Below, piece by piece: positions 25,667 to 34,373 of a stretch of DNA of 64,000 nucleotides. The translations under genes were made by a program, and so were the position numbers. Every line of letters begins with the position of its first letter. Position 1 is the stretch's first letter. The stretch is from CAZHEV01 sp964531335 [NCBI: uncultured bacterium] (GTDB lineage: Bacteria > Eisenbacteria > RBG-16-71-46 > CAZHEV01). The stretch covers positions 244,986-308,985 of the forward strand of contig CAZHEV010000001.1 of NCBI GenBank assembly GCA_964531335.1. Direction: 5' to 3'. The notes under the pieces were generated by a model. The model was not told the DNA's origin, searched no databases, and saw nothing but the letters and a program-made list of their open reading frames with translations.

Positions 25667-27331
25667 TCATCTCTTTCTGACTGCGTCGAGGGCCAGCTTG
25701 AGCTCCTGGCTGCCCAGCAGCATGGAAAAGAGCACATAGGCGGCGATCCCCGCGGCCACAGGCAGGGCGACGTTGTAGATCTTGGCCATCCCGCCCAGTG
25801 GGCCGGCCCAGCCGTAGACCCACGCCTGACACAAATAGGTTACCACGCCCATTCCCAGCGCCGCCGAGATGCTTTTGACGGCGCTTGTCCACCATCGGGG
25901 CTCGAAGAAGCCGCCTAATCTCTTTCTGAGGATGATCACCAGCAAAGTCACGTTGATCATCGAGCTCAGAGCCGTGGCCAGGGCCAGCCCCCCAAGCTCC
26001 AGGTACCTCATCAATATGATATTGAGAATCACGTTCGCGACCATCGCCACGAAGCTGCACTTGACCGGGGTCTTGGTATCCTTCAACGAGTAGAATGCGG
26101 CCACCACGCTCCTGGCGGCCCCGTAGGCTACGAGGCCTATGGAGTAGAACATGAGGGCGGAGGTTACGAGCCCGACGGAGTCCCCTTCGAAGAAGCGCCC
26201 GCGCTCGAACAGGAGCCGCACTATCGGGACCCGCAGCACTATCAGTCCCACCGTGGCGGGGGCCATTATGAAGACTATCATCCGCAAGGTCGTGGACAGA
26301 GTGTTCTTCAGGTTCTCGGTGTCCTCACGGGCCGCCTGGGAGGACATCGTGGGCAGCGCGGCCGTGCCCAGAGCCACCCCGAACACTCCGAGGGGTAGCT
26401 GGACGAGCCTGTTGCCGTACTCCAACGCGGCGACGCTGCCCGACTGGAGAAGCGCCGCCAGGTACGTATCCACGAAGGCGTTTATCTCGGCCACCCCCAT
26501 GCCGATCACCCCCGGGATCATCAATTTGAATATCCTTCCTATCGCCGGGTGCCGGAAGTCGAACCCGGGCCTGAAGTGCATTCCTTTCTTCCTCAGAATC
26601 GGAATCTGGATGAGAAGCTGGCCCGCTCCGCCGACGAGGGCGCCGGCCGCCAGGCCGTATATCTGCATCTTGGGGCCGCCTATGATGCGCGTGCAGAGGA
26701 ATCCCATGAACGCTATCATGCTGAGGTTGAGCATGGCCGGAGCCAGCGCCGGCACCGTAAAGTGCCTGTGCGAGTTCAGAATCCCCGCGGCCAGCGCAGT
26801 CAGGCCGACGAAGAATATGTAGGGGAAGAGTATCTGCGTGAGCGTTATGGTCAGATCGATCTTTCCTGGCACCTGGCCGAACCCTGAAGCGATCAGCCGG
26901 ACGATCACAGGAGCGAGAATGATGCCGAGCCCCGAGACGAGCGCCAGGACCAGCGAGAGGATGCCAAAGACGTTCCTTGCGACCTCCCAAGACTCCTCCT
27001 TCTTACCCTTGGCGAGATAGTCGTTGAACACGGGGACGAAGGACGCGCTGAGGGTTCCCTCGGCCAGGAACGCGCGAAGCATGTTGGGTATTCTGAAGGC
27101 CACCGTGAAAGCATCGGCCGCCACGCCGGTTCCGAAGAGGTACGCCTTCAGCATGTCCCTCAAGACGCCCAGTATCCTGCTCAGCGCCGTCCCGGCGCCG
27201 AACTTCCCGGCGGCCCTGACGACGCCGAGCGCCTCACTGGCGTTTCCACCGCCGCCCCGGCCGATCTGGTGCAGTGAATCGTTCAAAAGGAGCCTCAGCG
27301 CGAAGAAGTGGCGATTTCCCGGAGCCATCAT
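25667..27331 (-). CDS. murJ: MurJ/MviN lipid II flippase
   Basis: About 555 residues with the 13-14 transmembrane helices of MurJ. Typical blocks are FGAGTALSRILGVLRDMLKA, AFRIPNMLRAFLAEGTLSAS, FVPVFNDYLAKG and GVALGTAALPTMSSQA. It flips lipid II across the inner membrane for peptidoglycan synthesis. The frame opens further upstream; the ATG pair at 27326-27331 after GGCGCAGG is my choice, but a later start closer to the conserved block is possible. It is divergent from rpsT and heads the run murJ-uvrC-xerD. Confidence 0.95.
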   Translation of the reverse strand: MMAPGNRHFFALRLLLNDSLHQIGRGGGGNASEALGVVRAAGKFGAGTALSRILGVLRDMLKAYLFGTGVAADAFTVAFRIPNMLRAFLAEGTLSASFVPVFNDYLAKGKKEESWEVARNVFGILSLVLALVSGLGIILAPVIVRLIASGFGQVPGKIDLTITLTQILFPYIFFVGLTALAAGILNSHRHFTVPALAPAMLNLSMIAFMGFLCTRIIGGPKMQIYGLAAGALVGGAGQLLIQIPILRKKGMHFRPGFDFRHPAIGRIFKLMIPGVIGMGVAEINAFVDTYLAALLQSGSVAALEYGNRLVQLPLGVFGVALGTAALPTMSSQAAREDTENLKNTLSTTLRMIVFIMAPATVGLIVLRVPIVRLLFERGRFFEGDSVGLVTSALMFYSIGLVAYGAARSVVAAFYSLKDTKTPVKCSFVAMVANVILNIILMRYLELGGLALATALSSMINVTLLVIILRKRLGGFFEPRWWTSAVKSISAALGMGVVTYLCQAWVYGWAGPLGGMAKIYNVALPVAAGIAAYVLFSMLLGSQELKLALDAVRKR

Positions 27332-27452
27332 CCTGCGCCGGGCAGCCCCCAGAATAGCGCAGAAATGCCCCCGGTATGCGGACATAGGAGTTTAACACGG
27401 AGCCGGCGGGCTTGACAACGCCGCTTTCCCGCCCCCCCGCGGGGCTCCACTG

Positions 27453-27482
27453 TTGACCGCGCGGGCCGCCCTGTGCTAGTAT
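27453..27482 (+). promoter_or_regulatory. Promoter of rpsT
   Basis: TTGACC (27453-27458), an 18-base spacer, TAGTAT (27477-27482). Transcription would start near 27490, at the foot of the leader hairpin. Confidence 0.6.
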
Positions 27483-27487
27483 GGCTC

Positions 27488-27517
27488 GATGTGCTCTCGG
27501 AGGTACCGGGGCACATC
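27488..27517 (+). promoter_or_regulatory. Hairpin in the rpsT leader
   Basis: GATGTGC (27488-27494) pairs with GCACATC (27511-27517), with an inner CGG/CCG pair set, followed by TGTTTTG. It forms the very 5' end of the predicted transcript and lies 45 bases before the S20 start. It could be an attenuator or a binding site for S20 autoregulation, or may simply protect the RNA end. Confidence 0.45.
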
Positions 27518-27561
27518 TGTTTTGATCCTGTGTATCTTTTTTCTCTTTGGAGGGATCGCGC

Positions 27562-27819
27562 ATGCCACAGCACAAGTCTGCGGCCAAGAGGATGAAGACG
27601 AGCGTCGTGAGACGCCAGAGGAACAAGGCGCGCAAAGCCACGGTCAAGAAGGCGGTCAAGGACGTGAGGACCGCCCCCGACAAGGCCACCGCTTCCGAGA
27701 GGCTCGTCGAGGCCCTTTCCAGCCTGGACAAGGTCGCCATGAAGGGCACCATTCACAAGAACAAGGCTGACAGGCTGAAGTCGCGGCTGACCAAGTCCGT
27801 CAACGCTAAAGAGTCTTGA
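27562..27819 (+). CDS. rpsT: 30S ribosomal protein S20
   Basis: 85 residues, the usual S20 size: MPQHKSAAKRMKTSVVRRQR, a long Lys/Arg-rich helical protein ending NADRLKSRLTKSVNAKES-like (here HKNKADRLKSRLTK). It binds 16S rRNA early in 30S assembly. The ATG at 27562 is preceded by GGAGGG. The last 14 bases overlap the end of proS on the opposite strand. Confidence 0.96.
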   Translation: MPQHKSAAKRMKTSVVRRQRNKARKATVKKAVKDVRTAPDKATASERLVEALSSLDKVAMKGTIHKNKADRLKSRLTKSVNAKES

Positions 27820-29551
27820 TCCCATCGGCCCGGGCGTTTATGGCGCGAAGCTTATCTCGCACCATCGCCCCGGCCCTTGCGGCCGCCTCTCCGACCTCCA
27901 CCTTGGTCACATCGTCAGAGCCGCGCTCTTTCAGCTCCACCACTCCCTGTGACAGGCCCTTTGACCCCACGGTCACCCTCAGCGGTATTCCTATGAGGTC
28001 CCCGTCCTTGAACTTCACTCCGGGCCTTTCATCCCTGTCGTCGAAGAGAACCTCTATCCCGGACGCCGTCAGGTCATCGTAGATCTTGCCCGCGGCCTCG
28101 ACGGTGGCCTCGTCCGAGACATTGATCGGCAGCACCAGGACGTGATAGGGCGCGACGCTCATGGGCCATATGATACCGTCGTCGTCGTGCGACGCCTCTA
28201 TGGCGGCCGCCACCGTTCTCGTTACTCCCAGACCGTAGCAGCCCATGATCATCGGCCTGGCGACGCCGTCCACCCCGAGGAAGGTGGCTCCCATGGACTC
28301 GCTGTACTTCGTTCCCAGCTTGAATATCTGGCTGACCTCTATTCCTCTCCTCGACTCGAGCGGCTTGCCGCACTCAATGCACGGGTCACCCGCGCGAACG
28401 TGTATGAGATCGGCGTACTCGGAAAGTGTCACGTCCCGGTCAATGTTGACGTTCACATAGTGACGGTCGGCGGCATTGGCGCCCGTCACGAAGTTCCTCA
28501 TGCTCTTTATCCTGGGGTCGGCTATCATCCTGATCTCCACCCCGAGACCAACAGGACCCGAGAATCCGACGGGAGCCCCGGTGGCCTGTTCTATTCTCTC
28601 GGGCGAAGCCATCTCCAGCCCGACGCCCCCGGCGGCCTTGCTCAACTTGGTCTCGTTTATCTCCCTGTCGCCGGGTATGAGCGCCGCCACCAGCCCATCG
28701 TCCGTCTCGTAGATGAGCGTCTTCACCAGATCCGCCGGGGTGACGCCCAGAAAGGAGCTCACTTCCTCGACGGTCTTCTTCCCGGGGGTCTCCCTCTCCT
28801 CGAGGGCCTTTTCATCCTGGGACTCGGCATCGGGCAACGCGGCCTCCGCCCTGTCGCCGGTCGCGTTGTACCCGCACTCGCAGTAGAAGACCTCCGATTC
28901 GCCCGTGTCCGCGAGAACCATGAACTCGTGGGTCACGTCCCCGCCTATCGCGCCGGAGTCGGCCCGCACGGGCAGCGTATCTAGGCCGCAGCGCAGGAAC
29001 ACGCGGTGGTAGGCGTTGTGCATCGCCTGGTACGTCTCTTGAAGCGATTCCTCCGACGCGTGGAAGCTGTACGCGTCCTTCATCATGAACTCCCTGGCCC
29101 GCATGACGCCGAAGCGCGGCCTCATCTCATCGCGGAACTTCGTCTGTATCTGATAAAGCGTCACCGGCAGATCGCGGTAAGACCGCAGCTCCCTTCTTAC
29201 GATATCGGTGATGACCTCCTCATGGGTGGGCCCCAGCGCGAAGCTGCGATCGTGCCTGTCGCTCAGCCTGAACAGCTCCTTGCCGTAGACTCCCCACCGC
29301 CCCGTCTCCATCCAGAGCTCTCCCGGATGCATTATCGGCATAAGCAACTCCAGGGCCCCGGTCCTGTTCATCTCCTCGCGAACGATGGTCTCGACCTTCC
29401 GGACCACCTTCCATCCCAGGGGCAGCATGTTGAAGATCCCGTTGGCGAGCCTTCTCATGAGCCCGGCGCGCACCATCAATTTGTGACTCACTATCTCCGC
29501 GTCGGAGGGGTCTTCCTTTAGAGTCGGGATAAAAGCCCTGCTCCACCTCAT
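27806..29551 (-). CDS. proS: Prolyl-tRNA synthetase (bacterial type, with editing domain)
   Basis: 581 residues. Class II core (LMVRAGLMRRLANGIFNMLP; motif 2 region TKFRDEMRPRFGVMRAREFM), an inserted editing domain (~230-390, VEEVSSFLGVTPADLVKTLI), and the C-terminal anticodon-binding domain (PYHVLVLPINVSDEATVEAA). It charges tRNA-Pro and clears mis-charged Ala-tRNA-Pro. The start ATG overlaps the dapB stop (ATGA), so proS translation is probably coupled to dapB, an unusual pairing. Its end overlaps rpsT tail to tail. Confidence 0.97.
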   Translation of the reverse strand: MRWSRAFIPTLKEDPSDAEIVSHKLMVRAGLMRRLANGIFNMLPLGWKVVRKVETIVREEMNRTGALELLMPIMHPGELWMETGRWGVYGKELFRLSDRHDRSFALGPTHEEVITDIVRRELRSYRDLPVTLYQIQTKFRDEMRPRFGVMRAREFMMKDAYSFHASEESLQETYQAMHNAYHRVFLRCGLDTLPVRADSGAIGGDVTHEFMVLADTGESEVFYCECGYNATGDRAEAALPDAESQDEKALEERETPGKKTVEEVSSFLGVTPADLVKTLIYETDDGLVAALIPGDREINETKLSKAAGGVGLEMASPERIEQATGAPVGFSGPVGLGVEIRMIADPRIKSMRNFVTGANAADRHYVNVNIDRDVTLSEYADLIHVRAGDPCIECGKPLESRRGIEVSQIFKLGTKYSESMGATFLGVDGVARPMIMGCYGLGVTRTVAAAIEASHDDDGIIWPMSVAPYHVLVLPINVSDEATVEAAGKIYDDLTASGIEVLFDDRDERPGVKFKDGDLIGIPLRVTVGSKGLSQGVVELKERGSDDVTKVEVGEAAARAGAMVRDKLRAINARADGIKTL

Positions 29552-30369
29552 TCGAGAACATCCTCCATGGTATAGAATCCGGGCGCCGCCCCGCCGACGA
29601 ACCGCACCGCCGGAGGGACGCCTCCCGCGAAAGCCTGCCTGCCGTGCGCGCGATGCGACAACGCCAAAGTCTCGCCCATTCCTATGAAGAAAACCTGATG
29701 ATCGCCGGCCACGTCGCCGCCTCTGAGGGAGTGCACGGTTACGCGCCCTTCCACCCTTTTTCCGGAGCCCGCCGGCCTGGATATCTCAACCGCCTCTCCT
29801 CCACTCCCCCTGGCGGAGGCGATTCTCCGCGCGAGCATTGCGGCGGTTCCGCTGGGCACGTCCACCTTGCCCTTGTGATGGGCCTCGACGATCTCCACGT
29901 CGTACCCCCCGGGGAGCCTCTTCGCCGCCTCCTCCACCAGAGCGGCGAGAAGGTTCACGCCGGCGCTCATGTTGGGGCTGTAGAGCACGGCCACGCGCCG
30001 GGCGGCCTCCCTGATGGAGTCCATCCCCGACTCGGAGATGCCCGTCACACCGCAAACGTAGGCCACTCCGGCGGAAGCACACAGCTCGGCGTAGCGCGGC
30101 GCAGAGGCTGCCGAGCTGAAATCGACGAGCACGCCGGCATCGCCCAGGTTGGCGGACGACTGGCCGCGAACAGGAACCCCCGCCGCCGCACCCTCCCCGG
30201 ATCGCGATCCCGGCGAGACCTCTTTGCCGACCGAGGGATGGTCGTCCCTCTCGACTCCGAAGACGAGCCTGGTCCACGGGCTCTCCATCAAGGCCGCGGC
30301 CGTCTCCATGCCCATTCTGCCGCAGATTCCCGCGACCGCCGTCGCGACCTCTCTCCCACGCGAGCTCAT
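29548..30369 (-). CDS. dapB: 4-hydroxytetrahydrodipicolinate reductase
   Basis: 273 residues. NAD(P)-binding start (VATAVAGICGRMGMETAAAL), the loop SPNMSAGVNLL and the catalytic signature EIVEAHHKGKVDVPSGTA. The usual sequence is EIxExHHxxKxDAPSGTA, so Ala to Val is the only change. It catalyses the second DAP/lysine pathway step after DapA. A promoter lies 40-70 bases upstream. dapA and dapF are on the same strand but 3 kb away, beyond the plus-strand island. Confidence 0.95.
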   Translation of the reverse strand: MSSRGREVATAVAGICGRMGMETAAALMESPWTRLVFGVERDDHPSVGKEVSPGSRSGEGAAAGVPVRGQSSANLGDAGVLVDFSSAASAPRYAELCASAGVAYVCGVTGISESGMDSIREAARRVAVLYSPNMSAGVNLLAALVEEAAKRLPGGYDVEIVEAHHKGKVDVPSGTAAMLARRIASARGSGGEAVEISRPAGSGKRVEGRVTVHSLRGGDVAGDHQVFFIGMGETLALSHRAHGRQAFAGGVPPAVRFVGGAAPGFYTMEDVLE

Positions 30370-30409
30370 GACGTCCTACGCTCCTTTCACGCATTCAGGG
30401 GCCAAGGAG

Positions 30410-30438
30410 AGTCTATTGACCGCCGTATCCGCTGTCAA
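30410..30438 (-). promoter_or_regulatory. Promoter of dapB-proS
   Basis: On the minus strand TTGACA (30438-30433), a 17-base spacer, TAGACT (30415-30410). The -35 box directly abuts the left copy of the 18-bp border repeat at 30439. Confidence 0.6.
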
Positions 30439-30456
30439 CCACGCTGCTTGACACGG
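30439..30456. repeat. 18-bp border repeat, left copy
   Basis: CCACGCTGCTTGACACGG, identical to 32900-32917. The two copies bracket the whole plus-strand island with its ~180-bp repeats, as a target-site duplication or attachment-site pair would. Confidence 0.6.
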
Positions 30457-30642
30457 GACCTTCCCCGACAAATGGTCTTCCGACTGATTTGACCTCCAAG
30501 AGGACAACGGGTAGGCGGGATCAGAGAAGTGGACTGCGTGCCCCCGCCTCCTATGGTGTGAGATTCGAACCGGCAATAATACAATTATGCCTCAATGGGC
30601 TCCGAAAAACGGATAAACCCCGCGCCCAACCAGCGCTTGACA
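30457..30642 (+). repeat. ~180-bp direct repeat, copy A
   Basis: Starts GACCTTCCC and ends GCTTGACA. It aligns with 32736-32914 at about 80% identity by eye, with shared cores such as GATTTGACCT, AGGACAAC, GTAGGCGG and ATTCGAACCGGCAAT. Its last six bases are the -35 box of the island promoter. Both copies read the same way. No gene is recognised inside; this accounts for most of the gap between dapB and the island genes. Confidence 0.8.
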
Positions 30643-30665
30643 TTCTGCTTAACTTTCGATATAAT
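30637..30665 (+). promoter_or_regulatory. Consensus promoter of the plus-strand island
   Basis: TTGACA (30637-30642), exactly 17 bases, TATAAT (30660-30665): a perfect sigma-70 consensus. The start would be near 30672, leaving a ~220-base leader before the first gene. The leader shows no recognised element. Confidence 0.8.
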
Positions 30666-30890
30666 ATAACGTTGTGAACCTTGCATGTCACCTCTTCAGG
30701 AGGTACGAGTTTGTTTCCCTCTACATGCGCTTGCGATCTACATTATATCGTGCCGTCCGATTCCCGCACTCCGGATGCGGCAGCGGGACGTCACGGGCAT
30801 CCCGGCTCCGGCAGCACCGTCTCAGGCCGTTCTCTTCACAGCGCCTCGTCCAACGCCCCAAGTCGGCGGAGCCCCGAAGGACTCATACTT

Positions 30891-31436
30891 GTGGCCGTGG
30901 CGTTAGTAATCCTCTGCTGCCTATCACAGGTCGCCGTGGCGGGCGACGCTTGGCTTGCCGTCCGTCAGACGAACGGCCATGACTGGCTCTACACCCTGAA
31001 CGACATCGAGCGCATCACTTATGGAGGGGACGAGCTCTTCGTGACCACGGCCGACGGTACCGATACCTACGCCCTTGACGCGATAGTGCGTATCGACTTC
31101 ATCCTGGATACGACTACGGTCGGCGTGGAGGGCCCCGGTGACCGTCCGATACCACTCGATCCGACATACCTATTCCAGAACACACCCAACCCATTTTGGC
31201 CGCACACACGGATAGTCTTCGACCTTCCGGCGGCGGGGCGAGCCGAGCTCAAGATCTTCGATGTGAGCGGCCGGCTTATTCGAACGCTGCTCGATGAGAA
31301 GCGGCCGGCGGGGCCGAACAGCGTGCGCCGGGACGGCCGCGATGAGACGGGCAGGGCGGTGGCCAGCGGTATCTATTTTTACTCGCTCACGGCGCCCGGG
31401 GTGGACGAGAACCGGCGGATGATCTTGGTCAAATAA
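30891..31436 (+). CDS. Secreted protein with FlgD-like C-terminal domain
   Basis: 181 residues from the GTG at 30891, picked because AAGGA lies nine bases before it and a signal peptide follows (AVALVILCCLSQVAVAGDAW). The frame is open 210 bases further upstream, but that part is not protein-like. A short N-terminal domain (WLAVRQTNGHDWLYTLNDIE) is followed by a FlgD/type-IX-sorting-like domain (QNTPNPFWPHTRIVFDLP, LKIFDVSGRLIRTL, RRDGRDETGRAVASGIYFYS). Such domains mark secreted or surface proteins in FCB-group bacteria. It is the first gene of the island and shares the N-terminal domain type with the next gene. Partner and function are unknown. Confidence 0.75.
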   Translation: MAVALVILCCLSQVAVAGDAWLAVRQTNGHDWLYTLNDIERITYGGDELFVTTADGTDTYALDAIVRIDFILDTTTVGVEGPGDRPIPLDPTYLFQNTPNPFWPHTRIVFDLPAAGRAELKIFDVSGRLIRTLLDEKRPAGPNSVRRDGRDETGRAVASGIYFYSLTAPGVDENRRMILVK

Positions 31437-31511
31437 GCGGCCGGAAGTGGCGGGTTCTGAAACAGATCTGCTGCTAGGCAGCTATAGGATTTGAGGGAGG
31501 ACTGAACGAAG

Positions 31512-32531
<1,020 letters not shown>

Positions 32532-32550
32532 CGCTTTACCATCAGCCCCT

Positions 32551-32589
32551 GGCCCCGGAATGGGCCGCGACGCCGTACATGGGGCATGT
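32551..32589 (+). other. Two small hairpins just after the variable region
   Basis: GGCCC (32551-32555) pairs with GGGCC (32562-32566) around CGGAAT; ACATG (32577-32581) pairs with CATGT (32585-32589) around GGG. DGR variable regions are often followed by an IMH site and a short hairpin or cruciform, so position is suggestive. They could also act as terminators of the island transcript, though no T-run follows. The stretch from 32590 to 32735 shows nothing else recognised. Confidence 0.35.
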
Positions 32590-32735
32590 GTCCGTATAGG
32601 GAGTTCCCCTCACCGACGGGTTTGTTCGATGCCCGAGCTAATGCATGACCTGTGTGACCCGAGCGCGGGAGGACCTTCTTCGCCGCACGCACTCATCCGT
32701 CCCACCAGCGGGCTGACTATATACTTGTCCGGCAG

Positions 32736-32914
32736 GACCTTCCCGAACAGGTGACCTTCCGAGCGATTTGACCTGCAAAAGGACAACAGGTAGGCGGAAT
32801 CAGAAAAGTGAGCTGCGCGTCCTCGCCTGCTAGGGTGTGAATATTCGAACCGGCAATGATCCAGTTGAGCCCCAAGGGGCTCTGAAAATCCGGGAGACCC
32901 CACGCTGCTTGACA
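32736..32914 (+). repeat. ~180-bp direct repeat, copy B
   Basis: Second copy of the repeat at 30457-30642, same orientation. It contains a perfect inverted repeat GAGCCCC-AA-GGGGCTC near 32868-32883 that is degraded in copy A, and ends in GCTTGACA. It fills most of the gap between the SUMF1-like gene and the next plus-strand gene. Confidence 0.8.
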
Positions 32915-32917
32915 CGG
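32900..32917. repeat. 18-bp border repeat, right copy
   Basis: CCACGCTGCTTGACACGG, identical to 30439-30456, overlapping the end of repeat copy B. Confidence 0.6.
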
Positions 32918-32938
32918 CCTCCGGTCCCGTCTCATACT
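32909..32938 (+). promoter_or_regulatory. Possible promoter at the end of repeat B
   Basis: TTGACA (32909-32914), an 18-base spacer, CATACT (32933-32938). It would drive the 141-residue conserved protein starting at 33055. Confidence 0.45.
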
Positions 32939-33054
32939 GTCGCCGTCACTTTCCCCGGCTGAAGCCTTCGGCGTCCGAAACTCGAATCGAGAGATGATCG
33001 AGCGCCGTGTCCAGGGCCTTCACGGTGAAGGCTCCGCATCGCGGGAGCGCGACG

Positions 33055-33480
33055 ATGAAGCTCTTTGATTTGAACGAGACCGTCATGATCGTCGTCGGGT
33101 CCGGCGTGTATCAGGAGGTCAACGACAGGCCGCTCGCCTATCGCCTCAAGGAGCAGATAGACGAACGGGGCGCGGGATCCGAGTGGAGGAAGGCCGTCGT
33201 CCTGGGTGACCTCTCGTACGAGGCCGACGCCGTGGTGCAAGGCTGTCCCACGATCTCCATCGGGGGAATAGCGGCCAACTCCCTTTCGGCGCGGTTCTGC
33301 CGCATACTGCCGGTCGCCCTGTCAGTCGAGAAGAAGTGCTTCGTCCAGCTCGACATCACCTTCAGGGATCCCAGAGTGCTGCTCTGGGGCACCGATAGCC
33401 CCTCCACCGAGAGGGCCGTTTCCCTTTTCACCGGCAAAGGCTTTCTCGAAAAGTACCTGAGACACATCTGGGGATGGTAA
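33055..33480 (+). CDS. Conserved protein of unknown function
   Basis: 141 residues from the ATG at 33055 (MKLFDLNETVMIVVGSGVYQ), with GGGAG eight bases before it; the upstream extension is not convincing. Alternating hydrophobic strands and helices suggest an alpha/beta Rossmann-like protein (MIVVGSGVYQEVNDRPLAY, WRKAVVLGDLSYEAD, CPTISIGGIAANSL, VLLWGTDSPSTERAVSLF). I recall similar uncharacterised proteins but cannot name a family. It lies between the SUMF1 island and dapA, convergent with dapA by 5 bases. Whether it belongs to the island or predates it is open. Confidence 0.7.
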   Translation: MKLFDLNETVMIVVGSGVYQEVNDRPLAYRLKEQIDERGAGSEWRKAVVLGDLSYEADAVVQGCPTISIGGIAANSLSARFCRILPVALSVEKKCFVQLDITFRDPRVLLWGTDSPSTERAVSLFTGKGFLEKYLRHIWGW

Positions 33481-33485
33481 GGAGC

Positions 33486-34352
33486 TCAGGCCACCCCGGT
33501 TTTTCTCATCGCGTCCCTCAGCGTTTGAGCGGTGGACTCCGAGGCAGGAGAAAGCGGAAGCCTCACTTCGTCCTCGCACAAGCCCAGCAGATGCAGCGCC
33601 TTCTTCACGGGGGTGGGGTTGGTCTCCACGAAAAGCGCCTTGAAGATCGGCCAGAGCTTGAGATGTATATTAGCCGCCTTCTTGACGTCGCCTTCCGAGT
33701 GCGCCCTCAGCATCGCCTTCAAGTCCTCGGGCACCAGGTGTCCGGCGACCGACACGACGCCGGCGGCCCCGACCGAGAGCATGGGCAGCGTCAGCGAGTC
33801 GTCGCCCGATACGACGGTTATATCGCAAAGACTCAGGATCCGGCTTACCTGATCGAGGGACCCGGCCGCTTCCTTCACCGCCACGATATTGTGTATCTCC
33901 GAGAGCCTGGCGACGGTCTCGGGCCGCAGCGACACGCCTGTTCGCGAGGGTACGTTGTAAAGGACGATGGGCAGCGCGGTGGACTCCGCGACCGCCGAGT
34001 AATGCCTGAACATCCCCTCGGGTCCGGGCTTGTTGTAGTAAGGCGTTATGAGCATCGCCCCGTCCGCTCCCAGGTCCTCCGCCCGCTGGGTCAGAGCCAT
34101 GGATATCTTGGTGTCATTGGACCCGGTCCCGGCAACCACGAAGGCCTTGCCCTTGGCCAGCTCCAGGGCCGTCTTTATCAGCTCGTCCCTCTCGTCCATG
34201 CTCAGGGTAGCGGCCTCTCCCGTGCATCCGGCCACCACCAGGCCGTCCACACCACCCCCGAGCAGTCTCTCTATAATTCGCGAGAAAGCATCGATGTCGA
34301 CTCTCCCGTCCTTGAACGGCGTAACCAACGCCACGCTCAGTCCTTCGAACAT
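33486..34352 (-). CDS. dapA: 4-hydroxytetrahydrodipicolinate synthase
   Basis: 288 residues, TIM barrel. Schiff-base Lys160 (IVAVKEAAG), catalytic Tyr132 (LYNVPSRTG), the substrate loop AGCTGEAATLS and the TPYYNKP motif are all present. It condenses pyruvate with aspartate semialdehyde at the entry to DAP/lysine synthesis. It follows dapF by 21 bases; dapB, the next enzyme, is 3 kb downstream across the island. Confidence 0.96.
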   Translation of the reverse strand: MFEGLSVALVTPFKDGRVDIDAFSRIIERLLGGGVDGLVVAGCTGEAATLSMDERDELIKTALELAKGKAFVVAGTGSNDTKISMALTQRAEDLGADGAMLITPYYNKPGPEGMFRHYSAVAESTALPIVLYNVPSRTGVSLRPETVARLSEIHNIVAVKEAAGSLDQVSRILSLCDITVVSGDDSLTLPMLSVGAAGVVSVAGHLVPEDLKAMLRAHSEGDVKKAANIHLKLWPIFKALFVETNPTPVKKALHLLGLCEDEVRLPLSPASESTAQTLRDAMRKTGVA

Positions 34353-34373
34353 CTCTTCAACTCCTCTCTTCGC

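Noticed and set aside
30376-30576. Minus-strand frame over repeat A, with a peptide resembling one read from repeat B (32610-32915)
   Set aside because: The similarity (HFSDxAYxLS, GHLxGKV) follows from DNA repeat identity; no start signals, and the frames differ in length. Probably not coding.
32841-32852. T-loop-like GGTTCGAAT on the minus strand in the repeats
   Set aside because: No cloverleaf can be drawn around it; not a tRNA.
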